DNA of 64,000 bases, taken from the NCBI RefSeq assembly GCF_900103805.1, contig NZ_FNIB01000005.1, forward strand, positions 1 to 64,000, read 5' to 3'. The notes beneath the pieces were generated by a model. The model did no database searches and was not told where the DNA came from. It saw only the letters and a list, made by a program, of their open reading frames with translations. Position numbers and translations under genes: made by a program. Source of the DNA: Cryobacterium flavum. Lineage in GTDB: Bacteria; Actinomycetota; Actinomycetes; Actinomycetales; Microbacteriaceae. How positions within the stretch are numbered: the first letter of the stretch is position 1; every line of letters begins with the position of its first letter. This document shows positions 7,592 through 15,965 of the stretch, one piece after another.

Positions 7592-8500
7592 CTACTCATC
7601 GGAAGCGGCAATCTTCCGGCTGTAATCAACCCAATCTTCAGCAATCGGAAATGCATCGACTAGCGTCTCAGGGTCTAGGTTTTCAATTGGCAGTGAACGG
7701 AAGAGGTGCAAGTCCTTGAAAAGTCGGCCTACGTCCTCGAAGAAAGCGGGTACGCCATCCGGGAAATGTGTAAGAGGTCGGACAATCTTCACGGTGCCAT
7801 CGTAAAAATGGTTGGAGGCGAGTCCCACCGTCATGTCACTCATAAGGCGCAACGCCCGGAATTGAGTGTTGTCAATTCCAGAAATCAGGATTCGGGAGAA
7901 TCCGAGGAATCCGGCAAGCGAAAGGGCACTGTAGACAGTCATGCTGAGGTATCCGCGCGGCCTTGTGGGATCGATCGATTTGCTGAAGCCTTCGAGCCCA
8001 AGGCTGTTGAAGTAGAACAGGCGCTGAGGCATCGCGTCGGCCGGCGCGTCGTATCGCTCGGGCACAAACACCGTTATTTCAGGGTGTGCGCTCAGATACT
8101 CCCAGACGTCATGCCAGTTTGTGCCGCGAGCACTATGCTTTCCAAAAAAATACGGATCAGCAAGGACATAGTAATCGGGTACCATCTTTCTGGCGAATGA
8201 GCTTTCAAAGAAGTGATTGACGGATATTACCTTCAAATTCCCGGCGGCTTGCCGCTCGCATATGGCCTCGATGGACAAGTTCCCGGCAGACGGGCCAAGA
8301 CCGAGAACGAGTATGGATTCGCCGCCCTGAGTACCCCGCAGTCGCCGGAGGGCGAGGAGCCGTTCTCGCCGTTGGCGAGGGTTTTTTAGGAGCATGACGC
8401 AAAACTTGGCAAGGACTCGAAGTTTCAGTCCAATCAGCTTCGTTATGCTCAGACCACGATACGAGTGTTGCGTAGGAAGCGCTCCTGTCGGCCGTTCCAA
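7592..8500 (-). CDS. GT42/DUF115-like glycosyltransferase, candidate nonulosonic acid transferase
   Basis: A 302-residue protein with an N-terminal nucleotide-binding pattern ILVLGLGPSAGNLS (about residues 63-76), then VISVNHFFES and DYYVLADPYFFG. Later come YSALSLAGFLGFSRILISGI and SNHFYDG. The order resembles the sialyltransferase Cst family (GNGPS, CNQF, then AIALGYKEIYLSGID and a catalytic histidine region) and DUF115 transferases. The assignment is from memory of motifs, not a search. Start is TTG at 8500, directly after the flippase stop, with GAGGTGG upstream, so the two are coupled. With a complete Pse-type pathway in the same locus, transfer of a CMP-activated nonulosonic acid is the leading guess. 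Confidence 0.55.
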   Translation of the reverse strand: MERPTGALPTQHSYRGLSITKLIGLKLRVLAKFCVMLLKNPRQRRERLLALRRLRGTQGGESILVLGLGPSAGNLSIEAICERQAAGNLKVISVNHFFESSFARKMVPDYYVLADPYFFGKHSARGTNWHDVWEYLSAHPEITVFVPERYDAPADAMPQRLFYFNSLGLEGFSKSIDPTRPRGYLSMTVYSALSLAGFLGFSRILISGIDNTQFRALRLMSDMTVGLASNHFYDGTVKIVRPLTHFPDGVPAFFEDVGRLFKDLHLFRSLPIENLDPETLVDAFPIAEDWVDYSRKIAASDE

Positions 8501-9961
8501 TCAAACCACCTCATTCTTATGACGGAATCGAATCGTCAGAGCAATCCCTGAGAGAGAAACAATGACGAGCAGAATGCCCACGATAGCGTGATAGTCGACG
8601 CCCAGCAGCGCAATGAGGCCTACAGCCAACCACACGGGGAGGCTTGCAATGTACCATTCCACGGGAATACGAAGCATGCCGGTATGCCGGCGGGCAAGGT
8701 TCCAGACAACTAACGCTTGTATCAATTGAAGCGTGAAGAGCGCAATGCAGGGTCCAAGATACCCCAAGTGGGGAATCAGGAACGCGCTCAGCGAACCCTG
8801 GACAAGCGCACAGGGGAGCGTGCGGGCCACGAGCATTCTGGTAAGTCCTTCGCGATAGAGCGCGTTAAGCCCCGCCAAATAGAGAACTTGGGTTAGAGCA
8901 AGGGAAGCAAGCAAGCTGATGGCGACGATCGGCAGTTGCGTATCCATTCCTGTGCCAATAGTCAACTCGTATGCTGGCTTCCCAAGGACTATAGCGACAC
9001 CAGAAAGCCCGGTGGCAATGAACGCAAGAATCGCCAAATCACGGTGCTGAGGCGCCCACGGGCCCACGTCGGACGCCTTGAAGAGTCGGATGGCCCAGGC
9101 ATTATTTATCGCCACCAGAACTATACCTGGAGCAAGGCCGAAGAGGTAGATCGCTTGGAAGTACGCGACATCTTCTCCCTCTGAGAAGCCAGCCAATAGG
9201 GTGCGATCGGAAAGTGAAATTGCGCTGCCTGCCAATGCATGCAGTAGAACAGGCAGACCAAGCTGAACAGCACTTTTGTAGCTCTCGCCCACCCTCTCAG
9301 TATGCGTTCCTCTCGTCTTTCGATGAGTTGCCGATAGGAAGGCAAAGAGCGCGGCACCCAGGAGGGCGCTTGACCACCCCACAATGTATCCGTTAAATCC
9401 GAGACCGGAAAGCGCAAGCAAGAGGCCAATGATAGGACTGACGAGGTGCCAGAGTGCAACATTGCCCAGGAAGGACCACGCTCTCTCATCAGCGCGTAAT
9501 GACTGCTGGCAGATAAGCAGCGTGCAAGTCGCAAGACCGCCCGCTGCGCCGGCCACTAGAGCTAGAACATGGTTGGGAGCGACCAGCGGGGCGAGGAACA
9601 TCATGCCTATTGCAGCGGCGAGCACGACCGGTGCACCTGCCAACGGAGCGAATTTCACAAGTCGCATGGCGTCGTGCACCGAAATATCACCTGAAAGACG
9701 CCGCCGTACGACGGCGTCGGCAACTCCCATGGTCGCGAATAGACCGGTGAAACTGGCGATAGTGGCTGACAAAATTGCAAACCCTAAATCGTCAACGCCC
9801 AGTACGATCCGCTGAGCGGGCAGGAGGAGGATCGGACCAGCAGCCTGAGCCACGGTAGACAGGAGGTAGACCGGCGCGCCGCGAAGGTGCTTCCTAATAG
9901 TTGCGTCTCCTGACTTGCTGGCACTGTGGATCCCAAGGGAAGAGCGTCGTGGCAACGCCAC
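8501..9961 (-). CDS. Wzx-like polysaccharide flippase
   Basis: A 486-residue integral membrane protein with about twelve to fourteen hydrophobic segments and the overall look of the MATE/MVF oligosaccharide flippases, which move lipid-linked repeat units outward across the membrane. The first segment begins near residue 30 (VYLLSTVAQAAGPILLLP), so the first thirty residues are a soluble tail and a start somewhat downstream is possible. It lies between a GT4 glycosyltransferase and the candidate transferase at 7592, all on the minus strand. No single diagnostic motif exists for this family, so the call rests on topology and context. Confidence 0.7.
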   Translation of the reverse strand: MALPRRSSLGIHSASKSGDATIRKHLRGAPVYLLSTVAQAAGPILLLPAQRIVLGVDDLGFAILSATIASFTGLFATMGVADAVVRRRLSGDISVHDAMRLVKFAPLAGAPVVLAAAIGMMFLAPLVAPNHVLALVAGAAGGLATCTLLICQQSLRADERAWSFLGNVALWHLVSPIIGLLLALSGLGFNGYIVGWSSALLGAALFAFLSATHRKTRGTHTERVGESYKSAVQLGLPVLLHALAGSAISLSDRTLLAGFSEGEDVAYFQAIYLFGLAPGIVLVAINNAWAIRLFKASDVGPWAPQHRDLAILAFIATGLSGVAIVLGKPAYELTIGTGMDTQLPIVAISLLASLALTQVLYLAGLNALYREGLTRMLVARTLPCALVQGSLSAFLIPHLGYLGPCIALFTLQLIQALVVWNLARRHTGMLRIPVEWYIASLPVWLAVGLIALLGVDYHAIVGILLVIVSLSGIALTIRFRHKNEVV

Positions 9962-10030
9962 AGATTGCGCCTCGTTGCTTGACCTTGAAAGCTAGACGCT
10001 TGAGTGTGCACGCCAGAAATGCGCGCACCA

Positions 10031-11287
10031 TCACAAAGCTTGCCTCTCTTGGATCAGCCCTTCAATCAATCCCGTGAAGCTATTGATCGCGCCTTCTTCT
10101 CCCAGAACCTCCAATCGATACTGAAGCCCATTCTTTCCTAGCGTTGACGCGAAGACTGTGTCGCTCCTCAAATGAAGTATCGCCTCCAGAAGTTCTCGCG
10201 GATTGCCAGAAGGCACTATGAGTCCGCCTTGCGGTGTATGGACCTCACCGGCAGTTGTGCCGGACGGATCGGTCGCAGCTACCACGGCTCTACCTGCGCT
10301 GAAGTAAGAGGTGAGTTTGCTTGGCACCGCCATCTCGGAGACGCCCGGCATCTCATTCACGAGCAGGATGTCCGCGGCAGCCAGGACGCTCGGAAAGTCC
10401 GCACCCTCCAATGGATCTAAAAACTGCAAACGCGTGAGACCCGAAGCTTGTGCCTCGAGCTGAGCGCGGCGGCTACCGTCGCCCAACAAGACAAAACGCA
10501 CGGAATGCTCTTCGGCGTCGGCCAAACGCGCAGCTTCGATGACGTTCTCAAGACCTTGCTTTACTCCCATATTTCCCGCATGTAGAGCAACAGTCTCGTG
10601 TTTGCGCCAGCCGTGCAAATTGCGGGCCGCTTCCGAGCTCGTGTTCCTTGCATAAGGAACATGTGACCAATTGCGAATGACGGCAATGCGCGAAGGATCG
10701 ACCGACAGCGACTCGCTCACGTACGATGCGAAGCGCGGATGAATCACGACGACACGGTCTGCTGTCCTGAGCACAATGCTCTCGATCATTCTCGCGACTC
10801 GTGTTATGAACCGTCCCCCTGTGCCCGTCTCCGCGATTCCGAGACTATAAAGGTCCTGGACCCAAACGATGATTGCAGGTCGGCGCGGGCTCAACTTCGC
10901 TCGTATTATTCCAATGGCCATAGCGAACAGTGCTGGCGAGACCAAAATTACCAAAGATGGACGATGCCACCTTGCGAATAATGTTCGTAGACCGAAGGAA
11001 ATCTCTGACACCAACCGCGAGGCACCAGTGGGCGAACGCGGGACGAAATGACGCAGGCGCACGACTTGTACACCTGCGATCGTTTCACGCCGTGTCCACT
11101 GGCCGTACCCTTCTTGAACTGCCCAAGTAGGGTAGTGGGGGTGAGCAGTGATTACCGTGACATCAAACCCCGACGAGTTCAGCCCCTTCGCCAAGGACCC
11201 AGTGTATGGCGAAATGCCGCTCTGCTCTGGCGGATAATTGAGTCCGAGGATCGCTACCTGTAGATGCGTTAACATTAGTGCAACCAT
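10031..11287 (-). CDS. GT4 glycosyltransferase, WcaI-like
   Basis: About 418 residues with a GT-B fold. The N-terminus reads LQVAILGLNYPPEQSGISPY and VTVITAHPHYPTW, strongly reminiscent of the colanic-acid WcaI family. The C-terminal half has ALHAGNMGVKQGLENVIEAA and a VLLVNEMPGVSEMAVPSKLT donor-sugar loop. The open frame extends to 11584, but the extension is not protein-like and would run antisense to the next gene. The ATG at 11287 (or 11275) fits the family. It is divergent from the acetyltransferase at 11330, leaving about 40 bases for a shared control region. Confidence 0.82.
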   Translation of the reverse strand: MVALMLTHLQVAILGLNYPPEQSGISPYTGSLAKGLNSSGFDVTVITAHPHYPTWAVQEGYGQWTRRETIAGVQVVRLRHFVPRSPTGASRLVSEISFGLRTLFARWHRPSLVILVSPALFAMAIGIIRAKLSPRRPAIIVWVQDLYSLGIAETGTGGRFITRVARMIESIVLRTADRVVVIHPRFASYVSESLSVDPSRIAVIRNWSHVPYARNTSSEAARNLHGWRKHETVALHAGNMGVKQGLENVIEAARLADAEEHSVRFVLLGDGSRRAQLEAQASGLTRLQFLDPLEGADFPSVLAAADILLVNEMPGVSEMAVPSKLTSYFSAGRAVVAATDPSGTTAGEVHTPQGGLIVPSGNPRELLEAILHLRSDTVFASTLGKNGLQYRLEVLGEEGAINSFTGLIEGLIQERQAL

Positions 11288-11329
11288 ATCCGAGGTCGGG
11301 AAGATGAAAGGCAGGACGGTGCTGAAGCG

Positions 11330-11941
11330 ATGAACCATGATGACTCGGCTGCGACGGAGGTCCCTGTAATCGACCTTTCCAAGGCCCCGGGTCGAGGAGA
11401 GGCTTGGGACCGATCTCGGGCAATCGTGTATTTGTGGGCAGTATGCGAATTGCTTTTCGTAACCAACGCCTGGCAAGTCAGCTCCACGATACGAGTGAGA
11501 GTGTTGCGAGCATTCGGGGCTGAAATTGCAGAGGGTGTCGTTTTTCGCCCGAGGACAAGGGTTAAATTTCCGTGGAAGCTTCATATCGGTGCACGGTCAT
11601 GGATCGGCGAAGGGGTGTGGTTTCACAATCAAGATCACATCTACGTTGGCAACGACGTAGTCATCTCTCAAGAATCGTTCCTCACTACGGGCAGCCATGC
11701 TCACCGCAGGGATATGGCCCTCCTCACCCGCCCAATCCGAATTCAGCCAGGGGTATGGATTGCGTCCCGCTGCATAGTGTTGGGAGGAGCGCAGCTTGGA
11801 ACGTCGGCGCTTATCGGCCCGAACAGCGTGGTAACCGGGACAGTGGCCGCCAACATGGTTTTTCGTGCAGGTCCGATGGAGCCCGTTGGTCGGCGGTTTC
11901 GGGAAACAGACGGAGCCGATGTGGGCGATCAAACCTTATGA
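11330..11941 (+). CDS. WcaF-like O-acetyltransferase (left-handed beta helix)
   Basis: A 203-residue member of the hexapeptide-repeat acyltransferases. Isoleucine-patch repeats run from about residue 70 (AEIAEGVVFRPRTRVKFPWK, IGARSWIGEGVWF, IYVGNDVVISQESFL) to VVTGTVAANMVF, and GSHAHRRD supplies the catalytic histidine. Such enzymes acetylate sugars in exopolysaccharide repeat units using acetyl-CoA. The stop overlaps the start of the next glycosyltransferase (ATGA), so it heads a three-gene operon with 11938-14420. Confidence 0.8.
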   Translation: MNHDDSAATEVPVIDLSKAPGRGEAWDRSRAIVYLWAVCELLFVTNAWQVSSTIRVRVLRAFGAEIAEGVVFRPRTRVKFPWKLHIGARSWIGEGVWFHNQDHIYVGNDVVISQESFLTTGSHAHRRDMALLTRPIRIQPGVWIASRCIVLGGAQLGTSALIGPNSVVTGTVAANMVFRAGPMEPVGRRFRETDGADVGDQTL

Positions 11942-13071
11942 GAATATTGCACGTCGCCACGTTAGTTACTCCAGATGGCGCCTATGGTGGTCCTATTCGT
12001 GTTGCGTTTAACCAGGCTGACGGTCTCTCGATGCGAGGGCACACGGTGACAATCGCGGCAGGCACGAGGGGCTTCGAGCCTCAACGACGCCCGCAATCAG
12101 AGCAATATGACATCCGGTTGTTTCCGGCGGTCAGCGTGCCGGGGACAGGGTTCGCGTCAACGACGGCGCCGCGCATGATCCCTTGGCTCCGTAAGACAAT
12201 TAGCAACTATGACGTCGTACATGTCCACCTAGCTCGAGATCTGGTGACTCTGCCTGCTGCACTCCTTGCGTTGCGTTCCAATGTTCCTTTGGTGGTACAG
12301 ACCCACGGAATGATTGATGTATCGGACCGTATGCTGGCGAAGCCGGTAGATTACTACGTCCGTCGCGTCTTGCGCGCCTCCTCCCGAGTGCTTTGTCTCA
12401 CCCCTGCTGAGATTAGCGCTCTCGAGCAAATTGCCGGGAGCGCCGAGAACATGCAACTAATAACTAACGGCGTGCCTCCAGCTGATTTCGCGCCGGTGCC
12501 AGAACGCCAAGAAGTGCTCTTCCTGGCGCGCTTGCATAAGCGAAAGCGGCCGGTGGAGTTTGTTGCGATGGCCGCCAGGCTCCTCGATCGAGGAGCAGAT
12601 GCGCGCTTTGCATTAGTAGGGCCGGACGAGGGTGAGGGTCAAGCGGTACGCGAAGCAATAGCAGCATCCGGTCATCCCGAATCGATCGTTTGGGAAGGAC
12701 CGCTGGCATTCGGGCAGACACTCGAAAGGATGGCTAAGTGCTCGGTCTATGTACTTCCGTCGGTTGGTGAAATCATTCCAATGTCAGTTCTCGAGGCAAT
12801 GTCGATTGGTCGCCCGGTGGTGATCACGGAATCGAACGGACTGGCGGACATGATCAGGAGCACAGGCTCAGGAATTGTCGTACAGACCACTTTGGATAGT
12901 CTCGCAGCAGGAGTAGAAACGTTGTTGCGGTCACCTGGCGAAGCGCACCGGATGGCTACAAACGGCTTTTCAACCGTGGATCAGAACTTTTCCATTGCCG
13001 CTGTGGCTTCAGTGCTCGATGAGGCGTACGTTCATTCATTCGGCGCATCAGCGGACGAGTTCGCCCGGTGA
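11938..13071 (+). CDS. GT4 glycosyltransferase
   Basis: A 377-residue GT-B enzyme. It begins MRILHVATLVTPDGAYGGPI, has an acceptor-domain DVVHVHLARD, and a C-terminal donor domain with VLFLARLHKRKRPVEFVAMA and the E-x7-E type motif around MSVLEAMSIGRPVVITE. The start overlaps the acetyltransferase stop. A longer frame open upstream is a shadow of that gene. The sugar transferred cannot be told from sequence. It is probably cytoplasmic, acting on the lipid-linked repeat. Confidence 0.85.
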   Translation: MRILHVATLVTPDGAYGGPIRVAFNQADGLSMRGHTVTIAAGTRGFEPQRRPQSEQYDIRLFPAVSVPGTGFASTTAPRMIPWLRKTISNYDVVHVHLARDLVTLPAALLALRSNVPLVVQTHGMIDVSDRMLAKPVDYYVRRVLRASSRVLCLTPAEISALEQIAGSAENMQLITNGVPPADFAPVPERQEVLFLARLHKRKRPVEFVAMAARLLDRGADARFALVGPDEGEGQAVREAIAASGHPESIVWEGPLAFGQTLERMAKCSVYVLPSVGEIIPMSVLEAMSIGRPVVITESNGLADMIRSTGSGIVVQTTLDSLAAGVETLLRSPGEAHRMATNGFSTVDQNFSIAAVASVLDEAYVHSFGASADEFAR

Positions 13072-14420
13072 CAATCTCACGCGGATCACATGGCTCCACG
13101 AGGCACAAGATCGAAGCGCAGAGAATGGCGTCATTAGCAGTCATTCCATCCTTCGCGCTAGCTGGCTTCGTCATGTTGTCATGGCTGGCAGCCCTCATTT
13201 ATCGAGGGGTGGCAGATTTTTCGGTGGCCAATCCGTTTTCAGTAATTTGGGAACCGTATGACTTTATGCAGAGTCTACCGATCCTATTTGCGGCGGTTTC
13301 AGGTTTACTTTGTGCCTCAGTATTTCCCTCACGAGGCCCGACCGTGGCGGATCTGACATCTGCTTTCTCGGGTCAGTTTGTTGCCCAATGGAGGACATGG
13401 TTTCTAGTGTCGGTCGCGATAGCCGCGATGCTCGTGTTCGCCAAAGGGGAATATCTGTTCGAGGCCGATTCCTATCTGCAATTTGACCGCGGCGGCACCA
13501 TCGCGAGCGTAGCCAACATACTCACTCCGGTGAGTCTGGTGGCAGCCGGGCTGGTGGCAGCGCGAAAACGCATACTTGGCATCGCTATTACTGCGAGCCT
13601 GATGGTGATCATTTTCGGTTATGGCAGTCGGATGCTGGCCGTGGCACCATTATTGCACCTACTCGGAACGCACCTTGCTGGTGCTCATGTAAGGGTTAGG
13701 GTCTGGATCAGCGCACTTGCAGCTTCAATTATACTCTTGCCTATACCGCTATTCAGCAGGACTCTCCCGGTCCACGGGCTAATCGCATACTGGGAAGGTC
13801 TCTGGAGCAATCTGAGCACCATTTATCTTGTGACCTTGCCTGCATCGCTGGGGAACATCGGGTTCACAGCACCGCTCGCCGCACACGTCTCGAAGAGTGC
13901 GCCGATCCCTATCGAAGCATTTTTTGCATCACTGGATCCTCGACTGTCGGACGGAACCAGCTGGGACGAGTGGGCTCCGATCCTACGAGTACACACGTAT
14001 ATCCCGTATTCTATGATGGGTGAATGGGCGAACCTCGGACTTCCTGCGCTTTTTATCGCGATGCTGGGCTGGGGACTCGTGTCACGAGCGTGTATTACGT
14101 TGACTGCGCTCGATCGTTCTGCACTGGGGCGTGCAAGCATGATTGCCGTGGTTGGCTTGTGTGCGCTGAGCGCGCTTTACAGCACGCAGTACAACACCCG
14201 GTCGGTGAATCGGCTGATTACAATCATGATCCTGATCACTATCATGGCCTTCGTGCGGGCTGCTGTGGCTCGGCAGTTTCGATACTCCACGGCCGGCAAG
14301 GTCAGCAACCTTCGGTCATCAGTGTCTCAGCTTGAGCATCGGCCGCCAAGTCCAGTCGATTCGTCGAGTCATTCACCCACCCGCCAGGTTTCTCCTCCGC
14401 CTCTTCCTCCCAAGGGATGA
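13068..14420 (+). CDS. Wzy-like O-antigen/exopolysaccharide polymerase
   Basis: A 450-residue polytopic membrane protein with around ten to twelve hydrophobic stretches and a long loop between about residues 265 and 315 (SASLGNIGFT... LSDGTSWDEWAPILR) before a late pair of helices. This is the layout of Wzy polymerases, which join repeat units on the outer face. Start is GTG overlapping the previous stop (GTGA). The last 40 residues are a proline/serine-rich tail. The call is from topology and operon position, as these proteins share little sequence. Confidence 0.65.
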   Translation: MTISRGSHGSTRHKIEAQRMASLAVIPSFALAGFVMLSWLAALIYRGVADFSVANPFSVIWEPYDFMQSLPILFAAVSGLLCASVFPSRGPTVADLTSAFSGQFVAQWRTWFLVSVAIAAMLVFAKGEYLFEADSYLQFDRGGTIASVANILTPVSLVAAGLVAARKRILGIAITASLMVIIFGYGSRMLAVAPLLHLLGTHLAGAHVRVRVWISALAASIILLPIPLFSRTLPVHGLIAYWEGLWSNLSTIYLVTLPASLGNIGFTAPLAAHVSKSAPIPIEAFFASLDPRLSDGTSWDEWAPILRVHTYIPYSMMGEWANLGLPALFIAMLGWGLVSRACITLTALDRSALGRASMIAVVGLCALSALYSTQYNTRSVNRLITIMILITIMAFVRAAVARQFRYSTAGKVSNLRSSVSQLEHRPPSPVDSSSHSPTRQVSPPPLPPKG

Positions 14421-14485
14421 TCCCGCTGTAGTATCACGGGTTGTCTTGTGGCTACGACAGTCAGAAAAACTGGGGCTAGGCTAGA

Positions 14486-14557
14486 TTACTTGGGGTCCAG
14501 AAGTCGGGCGTTTGTACCGAGTTTTGCAATCCAGTCGTGGACGGTGATGAGGCTCAT
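14486..14557 (-). pseudogene. Truncated istB start of an IS21 remnant
   Basis: Twenty-three codons beginning MSLITVHDWIAKLGTNARLL, then a stop. The ATG overlaps the TGA of the istA remnant at 14554, the standard IS21 junction. The rest of istB is missing, so a deletion removed it. Confidence 0.6.
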
Positions 14558-15318
14558 GCGATCTCTCCGGTCACGGTGTTGTTGGTAGTGAAGATGTCGG
14601 TGGTGAAGATGTCATAAACACTCAAGTCCACGTCCGCCGCCGCCGGGGTGGTGCCGTCGGCGAGCCTTCGGGCGAGCATGCCCAACGCGGCGATGTCCGG
14701 GGCATCCCCGCGCTGGATCAGCAGGTCAGCGGCACCGATTGCGGCGTCGAACCCGGCCTACCCTGACGCGGCATCCACGGCGCTGAGGACTCGACGCCGA
14801 TTGGTGGCGGTGTCCAGCCCGTCCCGCACCGGCTCGGGGACCAACGGCCGAAGCTGGGAGTGACCCCAGGCGCCGGGCTTGGTCGCCAGCAACGGCAGCA
14901 GCGCCGCCGGTTCGAAGATCGTCTCACTCTGGTGGCCGAACGCCCGCGGGAACGAGCGGACGGGGGCGGCCTGCTCATCGAGAATCTCGACGACATCCTG
15001 GCGCAATCCGACGGTGAGGGTGCGGCTGTGAAAGGAAGACTCGGCCGCATAGGTGTTCCCGTCAATGAGCAGGTTCCCGGTCTTGTCAGCGGTGCGGGAC
15101 TTGTAACGCACGGGGTCGAACCTCACTCCGGGCAACGCCAGAGACGCGGCGACGTCCTGGGCGAAGAGCTCGCCCACAGGCAGGCCCTTGCGGTAATGTG
15201 TGGCTGCAGCCAACGCCATGCACCGCGCCATCAGCACGTCGTTGACCCCGCGCACGGTGGCTGCTTCCAGTTCGGGGACCATTCGGTTGCGGCGGAGGAA
15301 CCCGACCGCGTTTTCCAC
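14554..15318 (-). pseudogene. IS21-family IstA remnant, C-terminal domain only
   Basis: It starts inside the protein at ENAVGFLRRNRMVPELEA and runs through the C-terminal beta-barrel region (GVRFDPVRYKSRTADKTGN, SFHSRTLTVGLR). A TAG at about 14758 interrupts the frame after VDAASG. Beyond it the same frame continues with GFDAAIGAADLLIQRG to a TGA at 14554-14556. The DDE domain is absent. It is related to the frameshifted istA at 37614-38314. Confidence 0.75.
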
Positions 15319-15320
15319 GT

Positions 15321-15965
15321 TTCTCGAATGGATTCGCCAGCTGCGAGGATCCGGCCCGCTTGCAAGCGATCTGTGATCGGCTCACATCCACCACTATTCA
15401 ACAGTTCTTCGACCGGTGGATGGACCTCCTGCCGCTGCCGTTGAACGAGTACGACCGCACGTTCGGCTACTGGTGGGAGCTATCGATGCGTCAGATTGAA
15501 ACGTCTCGCACCTTCGTCTTCGACGCTCCGCGGCACGCCCGCGGGTTCTTTGAATCTCTCATCGCCGACAACCTCGATATCGGACGTCCCGAAACTGTCG
15601 AGCTGCTCTTCACCGGTTATGCACCGCATTCCCGCCGCGCGCATCCGATCGTGAACCACACCCCGTGCAAGACAAAAATCGTGACTCAAGGCACCCAAGT
15701 CACCGCGAACGCCTTCTTCAAGCATTCCCGCATCAAGCAATACCTCAAGGACGGTCGAGCCTTACGAATCGAAACCGTTATCAACTCCCCCCGAGATCTG
15801 CAGTGCCTCCGGCGCTTGGAACATCTGGAGGGATTGCAAAATAAAGCCCGTGACATCAACGCCCGACTGCTTGATACTGAACGTGTCGGGCAGCGCTGTG
15901 TCCTTGCGAGCCCAGCCTTTGAGCGGGTCGCATCCCCAACACTCACAGCGGGAGTGTCTCAGTAA
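15321..15965 (+). pseudogene. Fragment of an unidentified IS-associated protein
   Basis: The frame is open from about 15321 (FSNGFASCEDPARLQAICDR) with no clear start and ends inside the terminal repeat of the IS256 element. Middle motifs are RTFGYWWELSMRQIETS, IADNLDIGRPETVELLF and RIKQYLKDGRALRIETVIN, the last followed by LRRLEHLEGLQNKARDIN. I do not recognise a named family with certainty. The GRALR-ET pattern recurs in long actinobacterial proteins found beside IS elements. Both ends are cut, on one side by the IS21 remnant and on the other by IS256. Confidence 0.45.
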
